Counted from the stretch's first letter, positions 1-13,600 are shown. The stretch: DNA of 64,000 bases from Heliocidaris erythrogramma (GCA_025617745.1 CM046869.1:7986668-8050667), one strand, 5' to 3'. The notes: generated by a model from the letters alone, not told the origin. Made by a program: numbers and translations.

Positions 1-510
1 TCCGAAGTCATGATTATCAAAAATAAGACTTAGACGTCAATCTAACTTCATTTGTTAAAACACGACTTTAGATCCAGTGTCGGGTTTTAATTTTTGCAGA
101 ATACAGGCGTAGCTAGGTGACCAAGATTTTACTTTGTATTAATCGTATAAAGTATATCCGTTCTCGAGGTCGACATGGAAATTAAATTCAATTGTGCAAT
201 ATGATACTATATGAAAATTATAATTCAAACAGGAAACTCAAGAATAAATCATCGTTCTAATCAATATAGTTTTGCTCGTTGAGTGAGAACAGTTGATTGC
301 AAAGAAATTATAAATGATATCGTTAGCATGGTTCAAGGCACACAATAATAATTTAAAGCATCTGACAGTGAAGCTTTTTAATTTTTTTTCAACTGGTCAC
401 TGTTCAAATGTGTATGAAGATGATGATGAATTGCATACGTATTATAAGAAAGATTGCAGAATAGTCCCGTGCTGTATAATTGTAGAACATAGGGCGGAGT
501 GCCGGGTGTA
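1..510. other. Intergenic, nothing recognised
   Basis: AT-rich sequence without a convincing gene. One 65-codon frame begins at 314 but has no recognisable family features. Confidence 0.5.
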
Positions 511-715
511 AACCCCCCCCCCCCAAAAAAAAAAAAAAAAAAAATAATAATAATAATAATAAATAAATAAATTAATTAATTAATTAATTAATAAAATAAA
601 TAAATAAAAATAAAAAATAAAAAAAATAAAATAAATAAATAAATAATAAATAAAAATAAAAGAAATAAATATAAAAGAAATAAAAAAGTAAAAAAATAAA
701 GGGGGGAGAAAAGAA
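511..715. repeat. Poly-C/poly-A tract followed by AT microsatellite
   Basis: A C10 run, a long A run and then degenerate (TAA)n/(TAAA)n/(TTAA)n sequence. Open frames across it on the minus strand are Phe/Tyr/Ile-rich low-complexity artefacts. Confidence 0.9.
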
Positions 716-717
716 CC

Positions 718-815
718 GACAACAGTTATAAGCTACTGAAATCCTTGCATCTGATTGGCTGAGAGCAAATTTGTCAGTAAAAATCACTGACAAACCACTT
801 GATGAAACGCTCCCC
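718..815 (-). mobile_element. MITE fragment, TTCATCAAG family
   Basis: Same sequence as elements at 14861-14998 and 42614-42751: a core with GCATCTGATTGGCTGAGAGC followed by ...CACTTGATGAAACGCTCCCC. Only one end is kept here, in the opposite orientation. Confidence 0.7.
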
Positions 816-1396
816 TGGTTAGCCAAAGAAGGCCTATTTAGGATTTTCCCCGCATGCTTATAAATTCTGGAAACGCCAATTAAGTTCCGAATATTCCGTT
901 CACAAAATAATGAAAAATCATGAACAGTAAATATACAAACATGTAAGCAAACTATACATAGTGGAAAGCGGAAGGCCGGGAAAAAATGAGAGAGAGAGAG
1001 GGGGGGGGGGTATTTGCATGCAGATAGTATCAGGTGGAACATAAGGTCTGTAAATTATACCAATCACCTTCACAAAACTCCTGACAACTGAGATTCTCAC
1101 ACGCTGTAAAATAGCAACTGTACGTAGGTATATACAGCCCTGGAAAAAAATATTAGACCAAGCTTCTGCAATAAAGGTACTATAATATGCATTCAAACTA
1201 ATGAAAATGATTTGTCTTTGTATGTCATTGAATCAATAAACAATTCCAGCAATTGTACCTTGCTATTACGATATTTTATTTCCTTCTTACCACAAATATA
1301 AAACTTTCAGTTACCATTCTTGGTCTAATAATTTTACCCATGGCTGTACATTTCAAAGCATAAATACCAATTGTACAGACAAAGGCATTAATGATA

Positions 1397-1651
1397 CAGT
1401 GGCGTATCCAGGATTTCCCAATAGGGGGGGGGGCGCCAGGAATTATTGATCGCCGTCATGGGGGAGGGGTCTTTGGAAAAAATTTGCCTCTGAAGAAGGG
1501 CTGAGATGTAAAATAGTGCAACATGTGACCAATTTTGAAGCCTATTTAATGAACAATATTTTCAATTGGTATGAGGATTTTTTTTTTTTACGACGGCCAA
1601 TAGGGGGGGGGGGGGCGCCTGTTGCGCCCCCCCCCCCTGGATACGCCACTG
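1397..1651. mobile_element. hAT-like MITE with poly-G/poly-C interior
   Basis: Ends are inverted repeats CAGTGGCGTATCCAGG / CCTGGATACGCCACTG, and the interior carries runs of G and C. ATGATA directly flanks both ends (1391-1396 and 1652-1657), which suggests a partly preserved target duplication. The CAGTGGCG terminus matches the element at 19281-19439, which has a clean 8-bp duplication. Confidence 0.75.
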
Positions 1652-2480
1652 ATGATATTTAACTTGCTTTGTATTTTGTATTTTTATATTGCTGGAAATG
1701 GTGATAACCAGCCCCCACCAGCAATACTTGAATTAGGTAGGAGGTATGTCAAGAGATTTCAACCGGAAAAAAATGAGATAGATACACAATTTGGTTTGTG
1801 AATGATATGTAAACAATGTTATTAGGTATAAGTTTATCACCTGTTCTAGTTTCACAATAGATTTCATGTTTATTTGTAACATTTATTTCGTGAAAATATT
1901 GTAAAATGTGAATTATAAAACAATAAACTGAACCTTAAACTGAAACGTTTCTCAGAAAAACTGAATAAATTGAATATGAAATTAAAAAAAACATACCAAT
2001 TGACATTCTTTTGTGCCTTACCGTTTGCTATATATAACTAAAAAATAGATGCCTATGGCATCAAATATGTCAAGACGGATCCAGTCTTGAAAAAAAAATT
2101 GAAAAAGATGAGGAAGGGCACATTTATTTTCTGTTGTGTTATCCTTTATCCCCCCCCCCCCCTCTCTCTCTCTCTCTTGATATTCGATTAGGGGAATGTG
2201 TCCCCCAGTCGCCTTTAAAGCTACGCCCCTAATTATGTGTTACTTAACTAGGTCGGATTAATGTGTACTACTTATTATGGCCCTGATTTAACCCCTATTA
2301 AGAACAGTTTAAGGTCATAATTATTGAAATGCAGTATAAATTAGACTCGGTGAACAAGAAAATATTCTTATGATGGCTTCTAAATCTGTTTATCATAAAG
2401 CATTCTAATCATGATAATGGTTAACAAAACTTGAACAAGTACAACTATGCAGGTGGGCTGTAGAACCGTCTTGAAATAAT
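1652..2480. other. Intergenic, no gene seen
   Basis: AT-rich sequence with a C12/(CT)n microsatellite near 2150-2178. No coding or RNA gene is supported. Confidence 0.5.
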
Positions 2481-3065
2481 GAGTGAGTGGCATTTCTCAG
2501 AAGGGGAAAATAGCACTTATTAGAAAGTGAAAGGGGAATAATCTAAATAAAAATGGGACACACTTCAGATTTGAAAAAAGGGAGAATTGTCAAAAGGGGA
2601 AAAGGGCAATGGAGGGGGGGGGAGACACTTGTCAGAAGTAAAAAAAAAAACGTAAAACAAAAGGGCATCCATAAAATTTTAAAAAGGGCACTTGTCAAAA
2701 TGGGAAATGGGCTTTTATAAGAAAGGGAGATTGTCACTTATTCCGAAGGAAAGAAGGGGCGCTCATCAGATTTGAAAAAGGGCACTTAAAAGTGCCAAAA
2801 AGGGGACTTAATGGAAAGGAAAAGGGGAAATTATCAGAAGTAAATAGAAGCACTCAACAGATTTGAACAGGGGAACTTAAAAGGATGGGAAATTGTATTC
2901 TTATGGAGAGAAAAAAAGGACACATATCAGAGGGGGAAAGAGCACTTATAAAAGAGAAAACGGGGCACTTATCAGAGTAAAGATGGACACATTTTCAAAA
3001 TTAGAAAGGAGCACTTTATGGGTGCTTGAAAATTGGTTGGAGGTGCTGTGCCCCCCCCCCCCCCC
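2480..3065. repeat. Degenerate purine-rich minisatellite
   Basis: Loose repetition of a unit like GGGCACTTATCAGAAAGG, ending in a C13 run. Related pyrimidine-rich units (AAGTGCCC...) lie in inverted orientation at about 4770-4935. Confidence 0.6.
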
Positions 3066-3439
3066 AGGGCCGCCACTGGTAAAAAGGACATGTTTGTATC
3101 AGTACATGTTGTTAGGCTGTTCTATATGTTTCATCATTTCCTACCCGTGGGTTGTCGGTCTCATGAGATTATCCCAGCATATTGTTCTATAATAGGTAAT
3201 GAGCACTGACTAAATGTAATAAACGAAGCTATATTTGAGAAGTCGTAATGGTTTTGGGGTGCAATTCAATTAGACAAGAACTTCTCCAAACTTAGTGACT
3301 TTTTACATTTATTAATGCAATATGTACCAAATGTGTATTGTTTTATGATTTTCCATACATTTCTGTGTTGATACAGTTATGGCAACTGCCGTTTTAAGTA
3401 ACAAGGAACAATGTCGATTAACAAGTAAAATGAACTCAT

Positions 3440-4045
3440 GCCTGCGTGGGAGAGGGATTCCGAAAAAACATATTCCAATTCATGGTTGTTGTTTTTTTTT
3501 CAACATTGAAATGTTGGATTTTACATTGTTGACGTGTGACCTCCAAATTCACAATATAGTTCAAGTATGAATCGATAGATGATTCTACAAAGAGAATGTA
3601 TATTCCCTCATATTCATGGTATTGAAGAATTTCCTTGAGAAGATTAATGAAGATAATTATATACTTGAAAAGTCGCAATTGTCTCAGTGTCATATCTGCG
3701 TTTATACAGACTAAGCTATATTAACTATATGTTGTTTGAAGTAACAAAGAAATACGATGTTAAAAAAGTACACGCAAAATATATCTGTGTGGGAGGAGTA
3801 GGCGAAAAAGAAATGTCACTGTCTGGTTCGCTTGCTTTCAACATTGAAATGTTGAATAGAATATTTTTTTTTCTGATGTTAAAAAAAGAATACAATGAAG
3901 CCATATCTGTGTGGGAGGGGGAATTCTAAAAAAACCAGTTTCTGGTTCTTTTTTTTTTTTGGTTACAACATTGAAATGTTTGATTTTGCATTGTTGGTGT
4001 GAGACCTCGAAATTCACGGTCTGTCATACTGTTAATGAATGGATT
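3440..4045 (+). repeat. Three degenerate copies of one repeat unit
   Basis: Copies begin near 3445, 3789 and 3910 with GTGGGAG..., continue through a T-run and a CAACATTGAAATGTT palindrome, and two continue to a shared CATTGTTG..GTGTGACCTC segment. No protein function is implied. Confidence 0.6.
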
Positions 4046-5490
4046 TAATGAAACATGCAGTCTAGACATATTCAATACAAGCGTCCATTGACAATGAACA
4101 TGATCTTTCTGCGTTGTTTGTATGATTTTTGTTGTAAAATTATACCAGCTCAACCCTGTACGTACTCAGCATAACCCTGACAGACCCGAATTGCCTTTCC
4201 ACATCGGCCCTGTCAGCATTTACTATGTACATGACAATATTTTTAAAGATTGACATGCATATACAAGAATACAATCCCTTGTAGAAATTGGTAACAAAGA
4301 AATAAATTATATTACGTATATACAAAATCCAGATTTGAAGCAACTAAGAATTAGATTGAAGAAAAGTGTTATTGAAGTTTGGAAAAACACACACAAAAAC
4401 ATAAGATAAAAAACAAACAAACACTAATTAATCAAGAAATAGAAACGATTTAACAGTTAACTTAACTAAATTTACAGTTTAAAGCTGACGTGAAAAATGA
4501 GTGATTTGGAAACACTTTAGAAAATAACAACATATTTCCGGGATTGTTCATAATTATCTAAACATTTTTATGAAAACATGTAGATCAACTATTAATTTGG
4601 GTTATTCAGTGACAACCTAAAAACATTCAACGACCAACTATTTCTTTGATTCACACTAAGGCTGTTCCATCGTCTACATAGTAAGGGGGAGAACAAGATA
4701 AAAATCATACAGAAAGAAGGACTCGTAAGAGAGAGAGGAAAGCTTAAGAGTGAAGTGAATTACTTCGTAAAAGTGCCCCTTCCCCTTTTGATCTCTGATA
4801 AGCGACCTGTTCATTTTGTCACGTGCCCATTTTCAGTCGACAATTTCCCAACTTCCTTTGAAATAAGTGTCCATTTTCCGTTCTCTTAAGTGCCCATTAT
4901 AATCTGCTGTAAGTGCCCTGTTTTCTTGGCGCCCCTCCCCCACTTTGGAAGTCACTCGGTCCCCCCTGAAGACAAGACTTGACTACAAGCAAACCGCCTC
5001 AGCCCCCAGAAAAGAAATAATATAAATGTCTGACATTTTAATGTCAGAGTCGTCACTCAATATTAATAGGCGAGGGAGGGGAGGGGGCCATTCATATGTA
5101 ATGAGGTATTTCTTCTGTAATATCTATAATGTTTCATGACAATTCACGTCAGGCTTACTCCTCGTTTGTTTCGATCTGTTCATTGTATTTTCAATTTTTT
5201 TAAAATTTGGTTCGGCTATTTAAAGTTGGCCAAGTCTAAATTATTATTTATCATTCATGTGTGAACCTGCTTACATGTATCCGGCCAGTAACTGAGATTT
5301 AGTTCTAACTAAAAAAAAATAGTGGACCTTTTTCCGTGAAGCGACGAAGGAGGCTAGGGTCTGAGAGGGGTATATTTTTAAACGTAGAAATCAGTCAACT
5401 TTTCACCTTTAATAGTTTGGTTTGACATGTGTATCAGCCATTGAGAAAAGCTAACGTGGCCCGTAACGTAGTATCTCTCTCAGCCCCATG
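4046..5490. other. Intergenic, no gene seen
   Basis: Mostly AT-rich. It includes the pyrimidine-rich relatives of the 2480-3065 minisatellite and a short G-rich stretch near 5070-5090. Nothing coding was recognised. Confidence 0.5.
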
Positions 5491-5494
5491 AATA

Positions 5495-6545
5495 TGAATG
5501 ATCCCCCCCCCCCCCCATTTTTTAATTGGGGGTGCTATGGGCAGAAAAAATTATCATCAGTGGCGATCCACCGGCGGACATTATTCTCCTCCTACACCGG
5601 GACAAACAAACGAAGTTGCCCTATACCCCCATAGGCGTAAATGCATAATTTTGGGAGGGTCTGAAGCTTTTTGCCCGAATTTCAAGTTTCCCTTACCTAA
5701 GTATGTATGAGCGAGCGAAGCGAGAGAGGAAAAATTTCGACACTTTTGGAGTGAAAATGTACAAAAATTACAAATCTAAATATGAGGATATTTAAGCACC
5801 TCGCTGCCCAATATTGGCCTTCTCAAAATCCTCAAGGGGCTGCAGCCCCTCGTACGCCTATATCCCCCTCCAAGTTATCTACGGTATTGTACAAGCGAGG
5901 GAGCAAAGCAACCGAGGAGTTTATTGGGGGGATTTTTACGCTGCAAAAATGTCATTTCTTATTCAATGTACCAAGGAAATTCGCAAATGACCACTGCGAT
6001 CTAGGCCAAGATCCAAATATTGAACTTTGATAAAAGTCCCCCTTTTTACTTCCTTCTCAAATAGGGGCACAACCCTGACGGAACAAGTGCAAACTAATCA
6101 AGGAATTTAGGAAGGCAACCGAAAGTTGGTATTTCTTTCAAATATATATAGAACATTTGGAAATGCGAGTTTATATTTTATACTGGGGCAAAATATTTTT
6201 AAAAAATACTATATACTACGAGGGGGCATGGGTCACGTGCCCCGCAAATCAGATGGGGGAAAAGATAATGAAAGAGGAGAAGAGAGAGAGGGAGAGAAGA
6301 TTGGGGAGCGGAAAAGGAAGAGAAAACGTCTGTTTGGAACCAGAAGGGTAATACTTTAACACAGAGTTAACGTCCTTCTGGCTCTCAACAGATGACAATA
6401 ATCGCTCTTTTTTCACGCGCATCAACCCCCTAACCAGCAGCCTCATAAATTCCCAGTGAATTTTCCGAGTAAGCCCGGTGACCCCACCCCCTTCAATGTT
6501 GCCAGTGGCCCTCAATGGCTGGACTGTGGTTACGCCGCTAGTAAC
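5495..6545. repeat. Mosaic of poly-C element debris
   Basis: Contains a C14 run, a GGCGATCCACCGGCGG-like end, GAGCGAGCGAAGCGAG, and GGGGCTGCAGCCCC. These are typical of the repetitive poly-C elements seen elsewhere in the window, but no intact ends were found. Confidence 0.45.
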
Positions 6546-7090
6546 AAAAGACTGATGAAATTTACATGATAGTAGGATAATTATTAATTTTAGCCGTTCA
6601 AAAACACTACTTATAACTAAGAGGTATATCTTGCTCTGGGATTGAATTTATCAAGTCTAGAATTGATTAATAATGTTTAACTTTTTCTTACCCTGCGTGC
6701 ATTTGTATTTACATTCTGTGTGCTGCATTTCCCCGTGTTTGTTTTGCACTTATATTATTTGCCCTCTTGTTGCTAGGAGGGCTACATATCCCGCATCCCA
6801 AAGTAAAAACACACACAAATTTCTCACGGAATTAGTGTCACTTTTATTTTATTTGCACTATAGGCCTTATCACACCTCCCTATACACATCACCACCACCA
6901 CCACCACCACCCGAACCTCCAACAAAAAAAGAGTAAATGTTTGGTTCGCGGGGCCCGGGGGCTGCAGACCCCCACAATTTCGCCCCCCCCCCCCCCCCAT
7001 AGTAAAAAAAAAAATGTATATAACTGTTAGCTGCTCATTTCATAGGCTTGCAAAGCCATGAATTTACAATTAGAAAGAAAGGGGGAAATT
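6546..7090. other. Intergenic, simple repeats only
   Basis: Holds a (CAC)n stretch at about 6890-6910 and a C17 run near 6984-7000. No gene is supported. Confidence 0.5.
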
Positions 7091-7474
7091 CTCGCTACCT
7101 CAAATATGCAATTTTCGACGTAGAGGGCAATATTATGCATGGAAATGGTCCACATCCTCGTTAACTTCACTTCCGGTCCGTATTGAAATACTACAGCTTA
7201 TGAATAAAATGAGTGCTAAAATGCTTGATTTTTGGATCGCATGACATAAACCACTCAAATTTGAAAATGCAACCAATTGTCTCAATAAATCATGATGGTA
7301 TCTTTTCAAACATGTCGGTTAAACTCAAACTCGAGGATTTTTGTAATACCTGTGTACATTTTCAATGCAAAAAGACAAACACTTGTCGACCCAATCGGGA
7401 TATTTTCACTGCGCATGCATGGTTTGCATGACAAACGCCATCTGTTGGCGAAATTGCGTATTTGGGGTAGCGAG
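7091..7474 (+). mobile_element. MITE with CTCGCTACC inverted ends, copy 1
   Basis: Ends CTCGCTACC...GGTAGCGAG. A second copy at 35042-35429 lies inside GPCPD1 and is clearly homologous along its whole length, so this is a dispersed ~385-bp family. Open frames inside both copies are shared by descent of the repeat, not as genes. Confidence 0.8.
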
Positions 7475-8290
7475 AATGGCTTGAGTTATGATGATAAATA
7501 TTATAGGCGATATGAGTTCGAGAATGTGTATTTTTGAGGGGTAAAGAGAAGGAGTAAGTTTTAATTCTGTAGAATAAAGTTTGTCTTTTATGGTTGAGAA
7601 AGATGGTATATTGCTTTTAAATTTTAAAATAATAAAACATATAATTAAAAAAAAAATGGCTCATCCATCCTACGAATTGAGCGGTGCAAACCTATGGTGC
7701 AAAGTACAAACATACGTGAGCGCGCGCGACAACGATTTGGCTAAGCTAAATATTTTATTTTTACAAACGGCGCCTCATAGGTATCTTGCGAAGCCAAATC
7801 TACCCAAATTTGCCGAATTGTGGTAAAGATCTCATTGTGTAAATTTTACCTACTTGTTCAGTGGGAAGACTTGTGACTTTAGACTTGTAAGAGCAGTGCC
7901 ATATTGTAGTGAGTAAACCTGAAATGTTTGTTCCATCATTCTGTTGATATTCATCAATATTTCATGTTAACCTGTGATAAAATGAAGCAACATATTACCA
8001 CCGTATAATCACTAGCATTAAGAATAACCATCATAGCTTTGGCAAGAACCCCGCCATAACTCTGGGCGGGCATGATGACGAGCGCCCGTAGCCCTACTCG
8101 AGTCGTCGGCTCACTTACTTGGCGTTTGATCAGCTAGCAGCTAAGCCTAAGGCTAAGGCTAGCCTCAGAGTCTGTTACCAATGAAGATAAATGAGATCAA
8201 ACACAGGTTTCCCATATTGTTATACATTATGGGGTGACCATATTTCGCGCACATTTTTACCCACGCCGATGAAATTTGCAGGGTTATGTA
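7475..8290. promoter_or_regulatory. Unannotated 5' flank of GPCPD1, possible promoter-side segment
   Basis: The stretch 8040-8165 is more GC- and CpG-rich than its surroundings and is not obviously repetitive. It could contain a non-coding first exon or promoter of the downstream phosphodiesterase gene, since the first coding exon has a splice-acceptor-like sequence upstream. This is weak inference only. Confidence 0.15.
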
Positions 8291-8299
8291 AAGGGCTCC

Positions 8300-8375
8300 G
8301 TATGTTTGTTTGTTTTTTTGTTTGTTTTTTTGTTTGTTTTTTTTTGTTTGTTTGTTTGTTTGTTTGTTTGTGTAC
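8300..8375 (+). repeat. (TTTG)n microsatellite
   Basis: GTTTGTTT repeats. The KQTN-rich and CFFV-rich frames here are artefacts. Confidence 0.95.
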
Positions 8376-8384
8376 AAGATAACT

Positions 8385-8993
8385 AGAGAACGGGTAAACG
8401 GATTTGCACCAAATTTTCAGGGAATGTTCGGATAGTGACAGGAAAGAATCGATTAGATTTTGGTGATGATCGGTTAACCCCTGCAAATTCTGTGTGACCT
8501 TGAACTTGAAGTTTTGACCCCAACTTCAGTTCGGATAGTGACAGGAAAGAATCGATTAGATTTTGGTGATGATCGGGTATAGGAACTTCAGTTCGGATAG
8601 TTTTTTTTGTTTTTAAGAATATTTTATTACTTCCTTTTTCAAAATAACATTTTTCACATTAATCAAGGTAAAATACACAAACAAATATATTCACATGCAG
8701 TATCATTGTGCCAAATTACATAATAATAACAATATTAAAAGTAACCATAATATTTTACATGCATGTATTGAATAGATTATTATGCCAAATCTGGAAATTT
8801 AGGCAGGAATAGTCATTTTTGACTAAATGCCTTAAAACCTCAAAAAAAAAAAAAAAAAGGAAGTCTTTATTGCGATGAAAAAAGGAGAAAAATATAAAAT
8901 ATAGTGACAGGAAAGAATCGATTAGGGAAAGAATGCAACTACTCTGTAGCGCCGCTAAGGCGTGGGTCTGCCGCCTTTGACGGCCTTTCTAGT
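8385..8993 (+). mobile_element. Helitron-like non-autonomous element (candidate)
   Basis: A block GTGACAGGAAAGAATCGATT occurs three times (about 8438, 8538 and 8904). The right end has a GCCG...CGGC hairpin followed after a few bases by CTAG and then T, the layout expected for a Helitron 3' terminus. The left boundary is uncertain and no Rep/helicase is present. An AT-rich piece at about 8600-8900 interrupts it. Confidence 0.4.
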
Positions 8994-9235
8994 TAAAAAA
9001 TGTTATTGTTAATGTTAGCAATGGGATATTCAATTGCGATCCATGATCTGATGATTTCTCATCACACTCAGTCATAAGATATTATAACAAGTAAACAGAG
9101 TTAGTCATAGTGACATAGACCTTTTATTCTAAGACTAAGTTCATGAAATTAGAAATCCAGATCTGTTAGTTTCATTTAATTTAACATTAGATCTAGTAAC
9201 ATTTATACTTAAAGATAGATTTATACCAGATGGAA

Positions 9236-10345
9236 AGCCAAATTCTGGACTAAAAGTGGTTCCAACAAGAAAATTAATTGACAAAGAATTTCTGCAGGGA
9301 GTTTTGGAGTGGGACAAAGTTAAACATTTTGAAAAATTGACATTTTAGTCACTTTGTGTGTTGGTGCGCGAGCGAATGGGAAAGTTGATCGCCTCTACAC
9401 CACAGTGACCGCCAATTTGAAATTCCCATATGTATAGTGATTACAACTTTCAAAAAAATCAAAAGTTTCTTATTGTTTGCCCATTTTTTTAAACTTTCAC
9501 CAAGCTGCTTCTCTGATTTTTCCTCTTTCTTTGGTTCCAACAAAATTAATCGACAAAGAATTTCTGCAGGGAGCTTTGGAATGGGACAAAGTTAAACATT
9601 TTGAAAAATTAAACATTTAAGTCACTTTGTGTGTTGGAGCGCGAGCGAATGGGAAAGTTGACCGCCTCTACACCACAGTGACTGCTAATTTGAAATTCCA
9701 ATATTACAACTTTCAAAAAATCAAAAGTTTCTTATTGTTTGACCTATGTTTTTCAAACTTTCACCAAGCTGCTTCTCTGATTTTTCCTCTTTCTTTGGTT
9801 CCAACAAAATTAATCGACAAAGAATTTCTGCAGGGAGCTTTGGAGTGGGACAAGTTACATTTTGAAAAATTGACATTTTAGTCACTTTGTGTGTTGGAGC
9901 ACGAGCGAATGGGAAAGTTGATCGCCTCTACACCACAGTGACCGCCAATTTGAAATTCCCATATGTATAGCGATTACAACTTTCAAAAAAATCAAAAGAT
10001 TCTTATTGTTTGCCCTATTTTTTCAAACTTTCACCAAGCTGCTTCTCTGATTTTTCCTCTTTCTTTGGTTCCAACAAGAAAATTAATCGACAAAGAATTT
10101 CTGCAGGGAGCTTTGGAGTGAGACAAAGTTACATTTTGAAAAATTGACATTTTAGTCACTTTGTGTGTTGGAGCACGAGCGAATGGGAAAGTTGACTGCC
10201 TCTAAACCACAGTGACCGCCAATTTGAAATTCCCATATGTATAGTGATTACAACTTTAAAAAAATCAAAACTATCTTATTGTTTGTCCTATTTATTTCAA
10301 ACTTTCACCAAGCTGCTTCTCTGATTTTTCCTCTTTCTTATAGGT
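9236..10345 (+). repeat. Tandem array, four ~260-273-bp units
   Basis: The block GTCACTTTGTGTGTTGG recurs near 9348, 9621, 9881 and 10154 (spacings 273, 260 and 273 bp), with ATTTCTGCAGGGAG and CACCAAGCTGCTTCTCTG also repeating. The unit is the reverse complement of the dispersed foldback repeat at about 54620-54860. The array ends about 150 bp before the first coding exon of GPCPD1. Confidence 0.9.
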
Positions 10346-10499
10346 CTCAATATTTCCCACTCAATTTTTTTTATTCACATCATTCTGGAATGCTTGGTCC
10401 TGGAAATGCTCAGAACATAGTGAGACCTCTAATCTGTGCCATATTTCATTTTGTTTTGTTGCAGTTGGTATGTTGACTGTAAGCAGGAAATGAGAATAA

Positions 10500-10639
10500 A
10501 TGCTGCCCCTCACATTCCAAGTGAACTATGAGCCGCTCCGTGGGAATGAAGTGGTCTGTATCACCGGCAGTATTCCAACCCTGGGCTCTTGGTTTCCTCT
10601 TGCTTTACAACCAATGACCAAGGATGTATCAGAATCAAG
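10500..10639 (+). CDS. GPCPD1: GPCPD1 coding exon 1
   Basis: Residues 1-46 plus two bases; start of the CBM20-type domain, with VVCITGSIPTLGSW resembling the starch-binding core. Donor GTAGAT at 10640. An in-frame TAA at 10497-10499 fixes the start. AG acceptors at 10463-10464 and 10485-10486 could mark the exon's 5' edge. Confidence 0.9.
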
Positions 10640-13600
10640 GTAGATTATACTAACCCATAGACTACTGAATTCTCTAATTCTCATCTAGGGTTAATACAGG
10701 GTCAGGGACCACTTGGTTCCAGTAGGTAATGAGTTAACACACTCATACATGTCATGGGACTATACATGTCAAACATTCACTGTTGCAGTAGTAGTAGTCA
10801 AAAACAGAAAACAAAATTGCTCTAAGCATGATTTGATTTTCTTAAATTTGCTAGGTTACCTGATTCAGGGACTCTTCAACTCTTATTGTGCCACAAATTT
10901 GAGGTTTCTGGATTAAAAGTGAAATTTTGAGTAATTATTTTCCTCTTTATGTACATGTACTGTATGAGTGATCTAGAGTGGATCATAGCCTGCTACACAC
11001 AAAAGCTATTGAAGCCTATTCACCCATTAATGCTACATGTATTGTGGAGTACAAGGTTATCTTCAGATAAGCATGTACATGTATTTTTATCCTTTGGTTT
11101 GATATGTGGACAAATTCAAGGTACCAGTATGTCCCTTATGTTGTGTTATGGAATTGTGCTATGAAATCAGGGGTCATCAATGACAAGTTATATAAGCTGC
11201 TGTTATAAGCTACTAAAATCCTTGCATCTGATTGGCTGAGAGCAAATTTTTCTGTAAAAATCACTGACAAGACACTTGATGAAACACCCCTCTGATATAC
11301 TGAAAACTCTTGGATGTCGTTGGTAACATACATGTATGGAACGAAATAGCTTGGACTTGCCTGCGCAATTTATTTTGAAAACCTTTTTTCTGGTTTTGTT
11401 GTTGTTGGATTATTTTATCACATAAGGAGTCAGTTGTTTATGTAGTCAGCAGCTAAAATGTAATAAAGCATCAATTAAAACTTAGTCAGGTTGACATTTG
11501 AGAAAACTTTGTGCTTTTGTGCCTTTGTGCCAGGTATTAGGCAGACATGCAATGTATTGGTATGGGGTTGGTTCTTATCCTGATGGCTTTATCAAACTAA
11601 AAAAAAAAATTAAAAAAAAATTAAAGGAAATTAATTCTGATTGTCTTCATTTTTACATTATACATGTAACAACAGATGGACGTGCAGTATAGAAGCAGCA
11701 GAGGGAACTGTCATTAAGTACCGTTACGTTGTCTGTAACTTCCTGTACTCGTCAGCTCCCCAAATTCTCCAGTGGGAGACAAACCTTTCTCCACGTCAGA
11801 TCTGTGTATCAGGTATATGTTTATCTACAGTGTATCATGCTGGACCTATTGAATACTGGAGTGGAGATTCTTATTCCTGTAGGCTTAACCCTTTCAGGAC
11901 AGGAAATATTAAAGGGCTAAATTGATCACATCTTGTTCTTCAAATTGGCAATAATAATATTTTAATTTAGTGCTACATGGTTCTAATAAGGTGTAATGTC
12001 TCTGAAAACAATATATATTGTTAGGAATTTTGTCAAAGTTGAAAAATTGCCAATTTTTATATAAATTAATGATTTTAAATCTTTCAATATGTTGCCAATT
12101 TAACGACTCTTATAGCTTATTTTCGTTTTTAGAACTCCTGGCATCAAAAGCAATAATGTCATGCAACAAAAATAGACATAGTGTGTGCAGAAATCTTTTG
12201 CTCTTTCTATACTCTGGCATCTGGTATATATTTTAAGAGCTCAGAATCAAAAGTTATTGAGCCAAACCACAAAATGTGGTTAATTGCCATCGAAAGGCTT
12301 AATACAGGACCCATTCGGTCCAAGTATGCAATGGGTAAACTTTGAAAGTCAACGATGATGATAAACATATTGCTTGCTCCAACCACATATCCTGAATCCC
12401 TCTCCTCTGATAGAGGGAGGCTCCTCAGCCCCCCCCCCCTCCCCCTCTCCCTATTATTAAATAGTGATAACATTAACATCTTAGCTGTTGATTTCCTTTG
12501 GCCGTTTGGAAATTAATTATAAATTTTAACATTACATCACGTTGGTTATAATACAGGGTGTCCCTGAAAAAAGGAAACCCAGATTTTATGGGTAAATTTC
12601 TCAATAATTTCAAATTATATTTTTTTGTTATTAAATGTACTCATCGTTGGAAAGGTAATCTTCTCTCCTTTCATAGGACAATTAAGAAAAGCCTGTAATT
12701 CCAGTAATGCTCTTGTATAAAGAAAACAATACGGAAATGTAAAATTATGAAAATGAAAATTATGAAATAGACAATATCTCTGATTCTCACATGTAATAAA
12801 AACAATCTTCAATCAATTGCAGATAAACCTTGCAGCACAGGATGGGAAACATTTGGAAAATATGGTAAGAAAAAACTTAGTATCTATCTTTTGGTCAATC
12901 TATAAGAAAATTACAGTGATGAACCCTTACATCCAAGACCACCTGCAGACCTACATGTACCAAGTCTCGTGCTTTAGGCATGATACCTGTCTCTAAACCT
13001 ATTCTCAAACTCACCAGCCCAGCAAACAATATATCATGCCTAAGAGGATGCTCAGGAGTGAAAGCAAAATCATGGCTTTTGGGAATTTGCTTTTTGCTTA
13101 AAGAGAAGGTTGAGTTCTGGGAAAGGTGAAATATAATTTGTGAGCTTTCTCATTCCTTTTATGTCACTTTGGAAGAACATCATAGTAGAAACGTCCCGTG
13201 AATAGGACTGCTCTTCCAGTGCCCTCATATTCGAAATATGACGAGAAACAGCTGAAGCGTTCCAGCAGGAGTCTATGGAAAATGCATGTTCCAGCAAAAT
13301 CAAATTGTATTTCATGGGTGAACCGCTGATGTCCAGATTCATTGGTATTGTCATCTTTAATTATTAAGTTTTTGTCAATCTTGTTGCCCTTGCATGTGAG
13401 TCACAACTGACTGCGTGAATCATAAGCCAGGTCAGCACAATGGACGATGTTTATAAAAAAAAATAGCAATAGCTCATAGGTAAATGATACATGTAGGTTC
13501 AACTCAAGCAAATACTTGAGTTTGTGAAATTTAAGCAATGGTATGAACTGCATGTATAGTTTAACAAGTTTTCATCCAGCAGTCTTCGCTAGAGACGGTA

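Noticed and set aside
584-1042. 152-aa frame on the minus strand
   Set aside because: Half is translation of an AT microsatellite and the rest belongs to a MITE.
8165-8486. KQTN-repeat frames
   Set aside because: Translation of the (TTTG)n microsatellite.
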